DNA of 64,000 bases. Origin: Oceanibaculum pacificum. GTDB taxonomy: Bacteria; Pseudomonadota; Alphaproteobacteria; Oceanibaculales; Oceanibaculaceae. Below the pieces are notes generated by a model. The model had not been told where the DNA came from. It was given only the letters and a program-made list of their open reading frames with translations, and made no database searches. The stretch spans positions 1-64,000 of the forward strand of contig NZ_LPXN01000127.1 in assembly GCF_001618175.1 (NCBI RefSeq), written 5' to 3'. Each line of letters starts with the position of its first letter. The stretch's first letter is position 1. Shown here one piece after another: positions 1 to 7,731 of the stretch. The translations under genes were made by a program, and so were the position numbers.

Positions 1-7
1 ATGACCT

Positions 8-47
8 CGTCCTGAGGAGCCTGCGTCAGCAGGCGTCTCGAAGGACA
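8..47. repeat. REP-like intergenic palindrome
   Basis: The core is GCCTGC (19-24), loop GTCA, GCAGGC (29-34). Outer arms GTCCT (9-13) and AGGAC (42-46) bracket it. The pattern CCTGAGGAG...CGTCTCGAAGGA resembles a dispersed extragenic palindrome I recall from many alphaproteobacterial intergenic regions. Only one copy is visible here, so repetition in the genome is inferred. Confidence 0.5.
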
Positions 48-143
48 ATGCGGCCCCTCTCGAACAGCCGCCCTTGCCGAACCCGCTATCGCTCGTGATA
101 TCTCTAGCGAAACAATCCGCAGGATACGGGGAAGAATCGAAGC

Positions 144-1340
144 ATGGCACAGGTGACGGAGCAGCAGATCCTAGACGCGCTGAGGCGCGTGCAGGACCCG
201 GACCGGGGCGGCGACATCGTCTCGCTCGGCATGGTGACCGGGGTTTCCGTCCAGGATGGGCGCGTCAGCTTCGCCATCGAGGTCGATCCAGCGCGCGGCC
301 CGAAGCTTGAGGGGCTGCGCCAGGAAGCGCAGAAGGCGGTCGAGGGCATTGCCGGCGTCCAGGCCGTCAGCGCCGCGCTGACGGCGCACAGCGCCAAGGC
401 CGGTCCTGGCCCGGCTGCGCCCAAGCCCGCGCCGCGCCCGCTGGGCGGCGCGCCCACGGCCGGCAGCCGTACCGGCGGACACAGCCATGCCGGCCATTCC
501 CATGCGGCGCCGGGCGCCGCGCCCACGGCGAACATACCGCTGGTGCCGGGCGTGCGGGCCATCGTCGCCGTCGCCTCCGGCAAGGGCGGGGTGGGCAAGT
601 CCACCACCTCGGTCAATCTGGCGCTGGCGCTCGCCGCCATTGGCCGCAAGGTCGGGCTGCTGGATGCCGATATCTACGGCCCGTCGCTGCCGCGCATGAT
701 GGGCATTTCCGGCAAGCCCGGCTCGCCCGACGGCAAGACGCTGACGCCGATGGAGAATTACGGCGTCAAATGCATGTCCATGGGCTTCATGGTGGCCGAG
801 GACACGCCGATGATCTGGCGCGGCCCGATGGTGATGAGCGCCCTGGAGCAGATGCTGCGCGACGTGAATTGGGGCGATCTTGACGTGCTGGTGGTCGATA
901 TGCCGCCGGGCACCGGCGACGCCCAGCTGACCATGGCGCAGCGGGTGCCGCTGGCCGGTGCGGTGATCGTCTCGACGCCCCAGGACATCGCCCTGCTGGA
1001 CGCCCGCAAGGGGCTGAACATGTTCCGCAAGGTCGATGTGCCGGTGCTCGGCATCATCGAGAATATGAGTTATTTCGTCTGCCCGCATTGCCAGGGCCGC
1101 AGCGATATCTTCTCGCATGGCGGCGCGCGCAAGGAGGCGGAGCGGCTGGGGACGGACTTCCTGGGCGAGATTCCGCTGGATATCCAGATCCGCGAGACCT
1201 CCGACAGCGGCAAGCCGCTGGTCGTCTCGGCCCCGAACAGCCCGCACGCGCTGGCCTACAAGGCGATAGCCGAGGCCGTCTGGGCGAAGGTCGGCGGGGC
1301 CGGCGCGCGCAAGGCCGCGCCGAAGATCACCGTCGAATAG
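144..1340 (+). CDS. mrp: Mrp/NBP35-family Fe-S cluster carrier ATPase
   Basis: A cytosolic P-loop ATPase of the Mrp/ApbC/NBP35 family, which binds and delivers [4Fe-4S] clusters to apoproteins. Residues 1-80 form the MIP18-like (DUF59) domain. Residues 85-130 are an Ala/Pro linker containing GGHSHAGHSHA at about 111-121. The deviant Walker A GKGGVGKST starts near residue 146, and the cluster-binding CPHC pair is at about C313/C316. The 398-residue length is normal for the family. GGGGAAG upstream supports this ATG. It is the first gene of a six-gene same-strand cluster and lies 16 bp from the next gene. The His-rich linker is unusual and could bind metal, which is inference. Confidence 0.93.
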   Translation: MAQVTEQQILDALRRVQDPDRGGDIVSLGMVTGVSVQDGRVSFAIEVDPARGPKLEGLRQEAQKAVEGIAGVQAVSAALTAHSAKAGPGPAAPKPAPRPLGGAPTAGSRTGGHSHAGHSHAAPGAAPTANIPLVPGVRAIVAVASGKGGVGKSTTSVNLALALAAIGRKVGLLDADIYGPSLPRMMGISGKPGSPDGKTLTPMENYGVKCMSMGFMVAEDTPMIWRGPMVMSALEQMLRDVNWGDLDVLVVDMPPGTGDAQLTMAQRVPLAGAVIVSTPQDIALLDARKGLNMFRKVDVPVLGIIENMSYFVCPHCQGRSDIFSHGGARKEAERLGTDFLGEIPLDIQIRETSDSGKPLVVSAPNSPHALAYKAIAEAVWAKVGGAGARKAAPKITVE

Positions 1341-1356
1341 GATATCTGGCGCAGCG

Positions 1357-2127
1357 ATGGACGATCACACCAAGCTGATCCTGGAGGTTTCCGCCAAACC
1401 GCTGTTTCCACCGGTCTATGCCTCGGCGCGCCTGCCGGCGGCGGCGGATGCGCTTGAGGCGGCGGTGACGGCGGCTAAGGCCGGGGCCGATCCCGCGACT
1501 TTCTTCTGGGTCGACCGGGAAGATCGCCTTGAGGCCGCCATCGTGCTGCAGCCGGAGCAGGCGCTGGAGCAGGCGCTGCCGATCCTGCATGTCGGGATGA
1601 TCGGCATTGGCGACGCGCTGGGCGCGCTGGTGCCGCCGCAGATGGCGGTCACTTTCGGCTGGCCCGACCGGCTGGAGGCGAATGGCGGCTTGGTCGGCGG
1701 GCTGCGCCTGGCCGCGCCCGCGGGCTGCGCCCCGGACGCCGTGCCGGACTGGCTGGTGCTGGGGCTGACGATTTTGGTGCAGCGCCGGCTTATCGGCGGC
1801 GAGGAGCCGGGCATGGACCCGACCCGCACCGCGCTGCATGAGGAAGGCTGTGGCGAGCTGACCGTGCCGGATATCCTTGAAGCCTTCAGCCGGCATTTCC
1901 TGCTTTGGGTGAACCGCTTCGAGGAGGAGGGGCCGCGCCCCTGCCTGGAACATTGGCTGGAGCGCGGCACCGATTATAGCCGCAGCACGGCCGTGACACT
2001 GCGCGATAGCGTCCATGCCGGCACCTTCATCGGCCTGGACGACCAAGGCGGCATGCTGCTGAAAACCGAAACGGTGCAGGCCCTGCCGCTTGCCACCGTG
2101 CTGGCCGGGCCGAGTTGGTCGCTGTGA
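1357..2127 (+). CDS. Biotin/lipoate protein ligase-like protein (BPL_LplA_LipB_2/DUF4444 type)
   Basis: A 256-residue protein of the biotin/lipoate A/B ligase superfamily, in the small alphaproteobacterial branch with a C-terminal DUF4444 domain. The segment GWPDRLEANGGLVGGLRL (about 106-123) sits where true ligases have KWPND...RKLAGIL. By eye, the catalytic lysine position carries leucine. The C-terminal about 60 residues (HAGTFIGLDDQGGMLL) look like the SH3-like cap of biotin ligases. No acceptor protein (BCCP or GcvH) is encoded nearby. It may therefore bind a cofactor or protein rather than ligate. The family call is fairly firm; the function is unknown. Confidence 0.72.
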   Translation: MDDHTKLILEVSAKPLFPPVYASARLPAAADALEAAVTAAKAGADPATFFWVDREDRLEAAIVLQPEQALEQALPILHVGMIGIGDALGALVPPQMAVTFGWPDRLEANGGLVGGLRLAAPAGCAPDAVPDWLVLGLTILVQRRLIGGEEPGMDPTRTALHEEGCGELTVPDILEAFSRHFLLWVNRFEEEGPRPCLEHWLERGTDYSRSTAVTLRDSVHAGTFIGLDDQGGMLLKTETVQALPLATVLAGPSWSL

Positions 2128-2180
2128 TGATCAAGTCCATCGAATGGCGTTGCTTGGCGCGGATAGGGGGAGCCTGACGC

Positions 2181-2669
2181 ATGCGTTTTCCCCGCACCAT
2201 ACGGCTCGACCAGACCGATTTGCAGGTGTTCGACCGGGCGGCGGAGCCGGGCGAATGGGCGGTCAGCGGTAGTTTCGCCTTCGCCGATGCCGGACCGGGC
2301 GATCTGATCGGCAAGCGTCGGGTCGCCTTCCGCAGCGCCTTCCTGGGAATCGGCAGTTTCGGCTGGTCGACCTTTGTGAGCGTGGCCGATATCGCACCGG
2401 CGGAATTCGAGGGCGTGGTCAATGCGCTGGCAGCGCATTTCGTTGAGCGCTACGGTGCGCCGGATATCGCGGCGGCGCTGCCGGTGGCGCGGGCGGAGGC
2501 TGAATTCGCCGCTGGGCTGGCGGAAGAGCACCGGGTGAACATGCTGCTGGGCGTCGAGCGCGATATGGAGGCGGATGGTATTCATGAACGCTTCCGCGCC
2601 TTCGAACCCCCGCGCGAGGAACAGCATGCGCGTATCTGGGATATCGTGCCGGACGATAAGAATCGATAA
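2181..2669 (+). CDS. DUF6505 family protein
   Basis: A 162-residue soluble protein that I recognise as DUF6505, with no known function. It has no signal peptide, membrane segment or obvious catalytic motif. The first 85 residues alternate short beta-like stretches (FPRTIRLDQTD, GEWAVSGSFAF, STFVSVADI). The rest is helical and acidic. GGGGAG ahead of the ATG is a good ribosome site. It lies 53 bp after the ligase-like gene and 16 bp before the DUF6352 gene, so co-transcription is likely. A shared role with Mrp and the ligase-like protein is inferred from position only. Confidence 0.65.
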   Translation: MRFPRTIRLDQTDLQVFDRAAEPGEWAVSGSFAFADAGPGDLIGKRRVAFRSAFLGIGSFGWSTFVSVADIAPAEFEGVVNALAAHFVERYGAPDIAAALPVARAEAEFAAGLAEEHRVNMLLGVERDMEADGIHERFRAFEPPREEQHARIWDIVPDDKNR

Positions 2670-2685
2670 GAAGAAAGAATTGTAA

Positions 2686-3711
2686 ATGACTGATTTTTGG
2701 GCGTCCTCCGGCTATCATTTGCTCGAACGGACGGTCGACAACCAGCTCGGTGTGACCGATGATTACCTGCGCGCCTATTTCCTGCGGCCGGAAATCGCGC
2801 CGGTGGAGGAATCCTGCGATTCCGAGCGCGCGCTGCATGCCGCGCTGATGCAGACGCCGCGCATGGCGGTGACGCCGGCCCATCTGCTGCGCTTCGAGGA
2901 TGCCGACGCGCGGGAGAATTACGAGATCGTTTTGGGGTTTCGCGATCACCTGCTGGCCCACGGCACCATCGAGGCGGCCTATGCCGCGTTGTTCAAGCAG
3001 AGCAAGGAAACGCCGACCCTGCTGCTGGCCCCCGTGTTCCTGGACCAGATGGTGCATGTGATCTTGCGCAGCCTGCTGGAAGGGGCGGAAGACACCTTCC
3101 GCCTGCGGGCCGGCGAGTTGCTGTTCCGCAGCCAGAAGGTGACGATCCAGGAGGGCAACATCATGGTCGCCGACGAGGAGGTGGTGGATATGTACGCCTC
3201 CACCGGTGGCTTCGGCGATCTCGGCCGGCTGATCGTCGAGGCGCAGACCCAGTTGCGCCAGATCGACCTCGATGTGATGGATGAAGGCTCGGCCCCGGCC
3301 TATTGGGAGCGATCCGACCGGTTCGACATGGTGCTGGATCTCAGCTTCGCGCGGCCGGGACTGGATGCTTTCAGCCGGGTGCTGGAGCTGTGGATTCGGC
3401 ATTTCCTGGGCGTCGACGTGGCCATCTCGCCGGTGCAGTCGATCCGTGACGAGCGCTGGGCCTGGCATGTCGGGCTGGACAGCGTGTCGACCGCCATCCT
3501 GAACGATCTCTATGAGGGGCAGGAGGTCAGCGAGGACCGGCTGCGCTCCGTGCTGTCGCTGTTCCGGCTGGAATTCCGCGACGCCAATGTCATGCTGCCG
3601 CAAGTGGCCGGCAAACCGGTCTATCTCGGCCTCGCCATGGATGAGGCCAATCTGCTGCGGGTGAAGCCGCAGAATCTGCTTGTCAACCTGCCGATGGCCG
3701 AGACGGTTTAA
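2686..3711 (+). CDS. DUF6352 family protein
   Basis: A 341-residue soluble protein matching what I recall of DUF6352, of unknown function. It opens with MTDFWASSGYHLLER. No signal peptide, transmembrane helix, nucleotide-binding loop or conserved cysteine cluster is visible. Tracts of acidic and aromatic residues suggest a mainly helical protein-interaction module. It is the largest protein of the cluster after Mrp and the one with least resemblance to known enzymes. It ends in TAA, 27 bp before the DUF6494 gene. The coding assignment is certain from length and codon use; the family name is from memory. Confidence 0.65.
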   Translation: MTDFWASSGYHLLERTVDNQLGVTDDYLRAYFLRPEIAPVEESCDSERALHAALMQTPRMAVTPAHLLRFEDADARENYEIVLGFRDHLLAHGTIEAAYAALFKQSKETPTLLLAPVFLDQMVHVILRSLLEGAEDTFRLRAGELLFRSQKVTIQEGNIMVADEEVVDMYASTGGFGDLGRLIVEAQTQLRQIDLDVMDEGSAPAYWERSDRFDMVLDLSFARPGLDAFSRVLELWIRHFLGVDVAISPVQSIRDERWAWHVGLDSVSTAILNDLYEGQEVSEDRLRSVLSLFRLEFRDANVMLPQVAGKPVYLGLAMDEANLLRVKPQNLLVNLPMAETV

Positions 3712-3738
3712 AGATAAAAAAAACAAGAGGATACGTCG

Positions 3739-3942
3739 ATGAATGAAGATGTGTTGAATATGAGCGTCCGCAAGTTCCTGAAGAAGGTCGGCGTGACCGC
3801 GCAGCGCGAGATCGAACAGGCGATCCGCGATGCGGATGCCGCCGGGAAGCTGCCGGCCAGGCCGTTGCAGGCGACCGTGCTGCTGACCCTTAACGGCGTC
3901 GATCTGAAGGTGACGATCGACGGCGATATCGAGACCGTCTAG
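3739..3942 (+). CDS. DUF6494 family small protein
   Basis: A 67-residue protein preceded by AGAGGA. The N-terminal half is a basic amphipathic helix (SVRKFLKKVG then IEQAIRDADAAG). The C-terminal half is a likely beta hairpin (ATVLLTLNGVDLKVTIDG). I recognise it as DUF6494, function unknown. Its size and charge suit a small partner or regulatory subunit of the neighbouring DUF proteins, which is inference. The following gene starts 4 bp after its stop. Confidence 0.62.
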   Translation: MNEDVLNMSVRKFLKKVGVTAQREIEQAIRDADAAGKLPARPLQATVLLTLNGVDLKVTIDGDIETV

Positions 3943-3946
3943 CCCC

Positions 3947-4303
3947 ATGGCGGCGCATCGCAGCTTTCTCGACCGGCCGGCGGCGCGCGCGCTGGCCGGC
4001 TGCGTCTTCATCGGCGCCTTCGGGCTGCTGGGCTTTCTATATCGCGATATGATCTTCGGCCCCTCTGCCGCCGCCGTCGCCGCGGCGAACGCGGACGATC
4101 CCTTCGCCCGCTGCTTCGCCGAACGGGCCGGCCAGATCGATCAGATGGTGAAGGACGGGATGGTCAAGCCGGAACAGGCGGAGCAGTTCAAGGGCCGCGC
4201 CGAGGCGATGTGCCGCGCGCAGACCAAAGACGGCGCCGGCGGTCCCCCAGGCGGGGCGCCCGGCATGCGTCCGCCGCCAGGGTTCGGCCCGCCGCCCAAA
4301 TAG
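3947..4303 (+). CDS. Small single-pass membrane protein with Pro/Gly-rich tail
   Basis: A 118-residue protein. A basic N-terminus is followed by one hydrophobic helix at about residues 12-33 (ALAGCVFIGAFGLLGFLY). Next comes a helical segment with two cysteines (FARCFAERAG, AMCRAQ) that could form a periplasmic disulfide. The tail is GGPPGGAPGMRPPPGFGPPPK-like. I do not recognise the family. It starts 4 bp after the DUF6494 stop without a clear ribosome site, so it probably relies on coupling. It converges with phaC, 3 bp away. Confidence 0.55.
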   Translation: MAAHRSFLDRPAARALAGCVFIGAFGLLGFLYRDMIFGPSAAAVAAANADDPFARCFAERAGQIDQMVKDGMVKPEQAEQFKGRAEAMCRAQTKDGAGGPPGGAPGMRPPPGFGPPPK

Positions 4304-4306
4304 GCG

Positions 4307-6112
4307 TTACGCCTTTAGCGTGACCTTCACATAGCTTCCGGGCGCGTCCTCGATGATTTTCAGCTTGCCGTCGCCGGGCGCGCGGGCCGCGACCTCGCCG
4401 CCGCCCTGACGGGCGATCCAAGCGCCCCAATGCGGCCACCAGGAGCCTTTGTGCTGCTCCGCGCCTTCCAGCCATTTATCGGCGGTCTTGGCCTTCTTGG
4501 CGCTGGTCCAGTAGCCGTATTTCTCGGCCGCCGGCGGGTTGATCACCCCGGCGATATGGCCGGAGCCGGACAGCACGAACGTCACCGGCCCGCTATAGAG
4601 CTGCGTCGCTGCGTAGGTCGATTTCCAGGGGGCGATATGGTCCTCCTTGGTCGACAGGATGAAGGCCGGGGTCTTGATCGTGGTGAGGTCGATCGGCACG
4701 CCCTTCAGCGTGATGCCGCCAGGCTCGACCAGCTTGTTCTCCTGATAGCATTTGCGCAGGTAATAGCTGTGCATGCGGGCCGGCATGCGGGTCGAATCGG
4801 CGTTCCAGTACAGCAGGTCGAACGGGAAGGGGTCCTTGCCCAGCAGGTAGTTGTTCACAACGAAGGACCAGATCAGATCGTTCGCCCGCAGCATATTGAA
4901 GGTGGTCGCCATGGCGGAGCCTTCCAGATAGCCCTTCTCGTTCATCTGCGCTTCCAGCGCCTGTAGCTGCTCCTCGTCGATGAAGACCGACAATTCCCCC
5001 GCCTCGGCGAAATCCACCATGGTGGTGAAGTAGGTGATGGAATGGACCCGCTTGTCCTTCTTGGCCGTCATATAGGCCAGCGTGGCCGCCATCAGCGTGC
5101 CGCCGATGCAATAGCCGATGACGTTGATCTCCTTCTCGCCGGTGGCCTTCTGGATCGCGTCCAGCGCCGCCAGCGGTCCGCCGACCATGTAATCCTCGAA
5201 GGTCTTCTGCTCCAGCGTCTCGTCCGGGTTCACCCAGGAGACGACGAACACGGTCAGCCCCTGCGCCACGGCCCATTTGATGAAGGAATTCTTTTCGCGC
5301 AGATCGAGGATGTAGAATTTGTTGATCCAGGGCGGCACGATCAGCAGCGGCCGGCGATACACTTCCTCGGTCGTCGGGCTGTACTGGATCAGCTGCATCA
5401 GCTCGTTCTGAAACACTACCTTGCCGGGCGTGGTGGCGATGTTTTCGCCGATCTTGAAGGCCTCCATGTCGGTCATTCGGATCGACAGCTTGCCCTTGCC
5501 GCGCTCCAGATCCTCCAGCAGATTCTCCAGGCCCTTGACCAGATTCTCGCCGCCGCTCTCCAGCGTGGCGCGCAGCACCTCCGGATTGGTCATGACGAAG
5601 TTGGAGGGCGCCATCGCATCGACGAACTGGCGGGTATAGAAATCAACCTTCTGCGCGGTCTGCCGGTCCAGCCCCTCGACGTCATTGACGGTGGACTGCA
5701 TCCAGCGGGCGGTCAGCAGGTAGGATTGCTTGATGAAGTCGAAGACATAACTTTCCTGCCAGGCTTCGTCCTTGAAGCGGCGGTCGCCCCGGTCGGGCTC
5801 GATCGCCGGCCCGTTCTGCTCGCCGCCCAGGAAACGCTGGGTGGCGTTCTGCCAAAGGTTCAGATAGTCGGTCCACAGCGCCATCTGCGCCTGCATCAGG
5901 CGCGTCGGATCGCTCATCATCCGGGCGGTCATTTCCAGGAAGGCATGGCCGATATTCAACGGGTCGGCCGGTTGCGGCTTACCATCCTGGTGCGATTGAC
6001 GCGCCAGGAATTCGCCGACGATCTTCTGGCTTTTCTCCGCGATCGCCGCCATGGTCTTCGACATTTCGACGGGGTCGGGAAGTTTTGCGTTCGGCGCTTG
6101 CTGATCGGTCAT
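4307..6112 (-). CDS. phaC: Class I poly(3-hydroxyalkanoate) synthase PhaC
   Basis: Polymerises (R)-3-hydroxyacyl-CoA into PHA storage granules. The 601-residue length fits class I synthases. The lipase-like box GYCIGG carries the nucleophile near C335. The catalytic Asp (STKEDHIAPW, about 490) and His (GSGHIAG, about 519) are present. I chose the ATG at 6112 (MTDQQAPNAKL) because the 58 codons upstream look noncoding and would run into the divergent lipoprotein leader. No phaA, phaB, phasin or depolymerase gene is next to it, so the rest of the pathway lies elsewhere. Transcription diverges from the lipoprotein gene across 127 bp. Confidence 0.95.
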   Translation of the reverse strand: MTDQQAPNAKLPDPVEMSKTMAAIAEKSQKIVGEFLARQSHQDGKPQPADPLNIGHAFLEMTARMMSDPTRLMQAQMALWTDYLNLWQNATQRFLGGEQNGPAIEPDRGDRRFKDEAWQESYVFDFIKQSYLLTARWMQSTVNDVEGLDRQTAQKVDFYTRQFVDAMAPSNFVMTNPEVLRATLESGGENLVKGLENLLEDLERGKGKLSIRMTDMEAFKIGENIATTPGKVVFQNELMQLIQYSPTTEEVYRRPLLIVPPWINKFYILDLREKNSFIKWAVAQGLTVFVVSWVNPDETLEQKTFEDYMVGGPLAALDAIQKATGEKEINVIGYCIGGTLMAATLAYMTAKKDKRVHSITYFTTMVDFAEAGELSVFIDEEQLQALEAQMNEKGYLEGSAMATTFNMLRANDLIWSFVVNNYLLGKDPFPFDLLYWNADSTRMPARMHSYYLRKCYQENKLVEPGGITLKGVPIDLTTIKTPAFILSTKEDHIAPWKSTYAATQLYSGPVTFVLSGSGHIAGVINPPAAEKYGYWTSAKKAKTADKWLEGAEQHKGSWWPHWGAWIARQGGGEVAARAPGDGKLKIIEDAPGSYVKVTLKA

Positions 6113-6239
6113 TTTTGGGCCCCGATTCTTCGTTACCGTTCTAAAAGCGGCTGATGCACCGGCGGGTTCGCGCAACTTGCCAGATGCATCAGGAGAATTT
6201 ATCCCCTTACATAATGGCATGAAACCGGGAGGAAAGGCG

Positions 6240-7613
6240 ATGCGGCAGGAAAACATCCGGAAAGGCGGCGGCCCGAGAGGCCGCAAGGCGCGCCTTGCGG
6301 CTGGCCTCGCCTCGACCGGAATGGCGGCTGTATTGCTGGCCGGCTGCTCTTCGCTGCCGGATGCGGCGAACCCGGTCAGCTGGTTCGACGACAGGCCGCA
6401 GGTCGAGCGCCGGCCATCGGACGATGCACCCTATCCGAACCTGGCGAGCGTGCCCGAGCGGCCGACCGATATTACCACCGCCGAACAGCGCCGGCAGTTG
6501 CGCCAGGGCCTGCTGGCCGATCGGGAACGCGCCCGCTACACCGACGAGCAACCGGCCAATGCCGTGCAGCCGGGCGTCGCCGAGCCTTCCGCGCCGCGCC
6601 CGAGCCGCGCGGCCGCTCCCGCTGGCGCGACACCCCCGGCGGTGCCGCCGCTGGCCGCGCCGCCGACACCCAGCCCCGCGCCGATGGCGGCCCCGGCGGA
6701 AACACCTTCCGTTGCAGCCCCCGTCGGCATGTCGGCGAATTCGCCGCCCGCCGATCCCCCCCTGGCCCGCGACGTGCCGCAGCCGCCCGCGCCGTCCGCT
6801 CCGGCCGTTCGCCCGCAGGAGCCCTTCACCAGCGAGCGGTCCAGCGGCCAGGTGGCCACCACCAGTCGCGAATCGGCCGTGCCGGGCCGGTCGAGCGCCG
6901 AGCAGAACGAGCCGCCCGCAGCCCTCCCGGCGCCAGAACCCAGGCCGGCCGCGCCCCGCGCCGAAATCCAGGCTCCCGCGCCGCCACCGCCTCCGGCACA
7001 GCCTTCTGCGCCTGCCTCCGCAATGCCTGCAATGCCGGCGCCAGCCGCCGTGGCTGCCCCGCGCGCGCCGGAGCCGGTCGCGGAGAGCCGCCCCGCGCCA
7101 TCGCCATCCCCGGCGCCGATTTCGCTGCAAAGCCAGGCCCAGACGGTGGAGCAGATTTATCGCGAGCAATTTGCCCGGTCCGCGCCGCCGCCCGCCGCCA
7201 GCCCGATGCCGGCGCAAGCGCCTTCGGCGTCGCTCCCGGGCAGCACCGGGGCCGTGTCGAGCCAGGCCGGGGCCATCTTCTTCGCGCATAATTCGGCCAG
7301 CCTGTCGGCGGAGGATCGGCGAATCCTGCGGGCAATTGCGCTGCGCTACCGGGAGACCGGCGGCACGCTGCGCATTGTCGGCCATGCCAGCAGCGACCGC
7401 AGCGCCGATGTCCGGCCGGTGGAGCACGCGCTGGCCAATCTGGAAGTCTCCGCCAAGCGGGCCGAGGCGGTGGCGCAGGAGCTGCAGAATGCCGGCGTGC
7501 CGTCGACCGCCATGCTGGTGCGCGGCGTCGGCGACAATCAGCCGGTTTATCGCCAGGCCAACATCGATCCGGAGGCCGCCCAGCGCCGGGTCGAGATTTT
7601 CTTCGATTACTGA
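6240..7613 (+). CDS. OmpA-family outer-membrane lipoprotein with Pro/Ala-rich stalk
   Basis: A 457-residue lipoprotein. A basic N-terminus leads to a hydrophobic stretch ending in the lipobox LAGC at about residue 34, so the mature protein is lipid-anchored. About residues 100-330 are a low-complexity Pro/Ala-rich stalk. The last about 115 residues form an OmpA-like peptidoglycan-binding domain (FFAHNSASLS, VGHASSDRS, NLEVSAKRAEAV, RRVEIFF). It would tether the outer membrane to peptidoglycan. GGGAGGAAAGG immediately ahead fixes the ATG at 6240 rather than the in-frame ATG at 6177. A terminator follows. Confidence 0.85.
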   Translation: MRQENIRKGGGPRGRKARLAAGLASTGMAAVLLAGCSSLPDAANPVSWFDDRPQVERRPSDDAPYPNLASVPERPTDITTAEQRRQLRQGLLADRERARYTDEQPANAVQPGVAEPSAPRPSRAAAPAGATPPAVPPLAAPPTPSPAPMAAPAETPSVAAPVGMSANSPPADPPLARDVPQPPAPSAPAVRPQEPFTSERSSGQVATTSRESAVPGRSSAEQNEPPAALPAPEPRPAAPRAEIQAPAPPPPPAQPSAPASAMPAMPAPAAVAAPRAPEPVAESRPAPSPSPAPISLQSQAQTVEQIYREQFARSAPPPAASPMPAQAPSASLPGSTGAVSSQAGAIFFAHNSASLSAEDRRILRAIALRYRETGGTLRIVGHASSDRSADVRPVEHALANLEVSAKRAEAVAQELQNAGVPSTAMLVRGVGDNQPVYRQANIDPEAAQRRVEIFFDY

Positions 7614-7668
7614 ACGGACGGGACAGGCAACGCTACCTGCGCTGTCGACTTCTGCGTCGGCGGCGGCT

Positions 7669-7706
7669 AAAAAGGCGCGGCTGCCGGCCTGCCCGCCGGC
7701 CTTTTT
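7669..7706 (+). terminator. Rho-independent terminator after the OmpA-type lipoprotein gene
   Basis: AAAAAGGC (7669-7676) pairs with GCCTTTTT (7699-7706), enclosing an inner GCCGGC/GCCGGC stem (7683-7700). The T run follows the stem on the plus strand. It lies 56 bp past the lipoprotein stop and 26 bp before hom. Confidence 0.65.
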
Positions 7707-7731
7707 CCTCGATTGGTCCTGACACGGCTTC

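Noticed and set aside
5042-6154. 370-codon open frame on the plus strand opposite phaC
   Set aside because: It lies wholly antisense to a clear phaC, has a shadow composition rich in Arg, Gln and His, and has no recognisable domain. High GC produces such frames.
4307-6286. Longer phaC reading frame starting at 6286
   Set aside because: The first 58 codons look noncoding and overlap the divergent lipoprotein leader. The ATG at 6112 gives the normal class I N-terminus.
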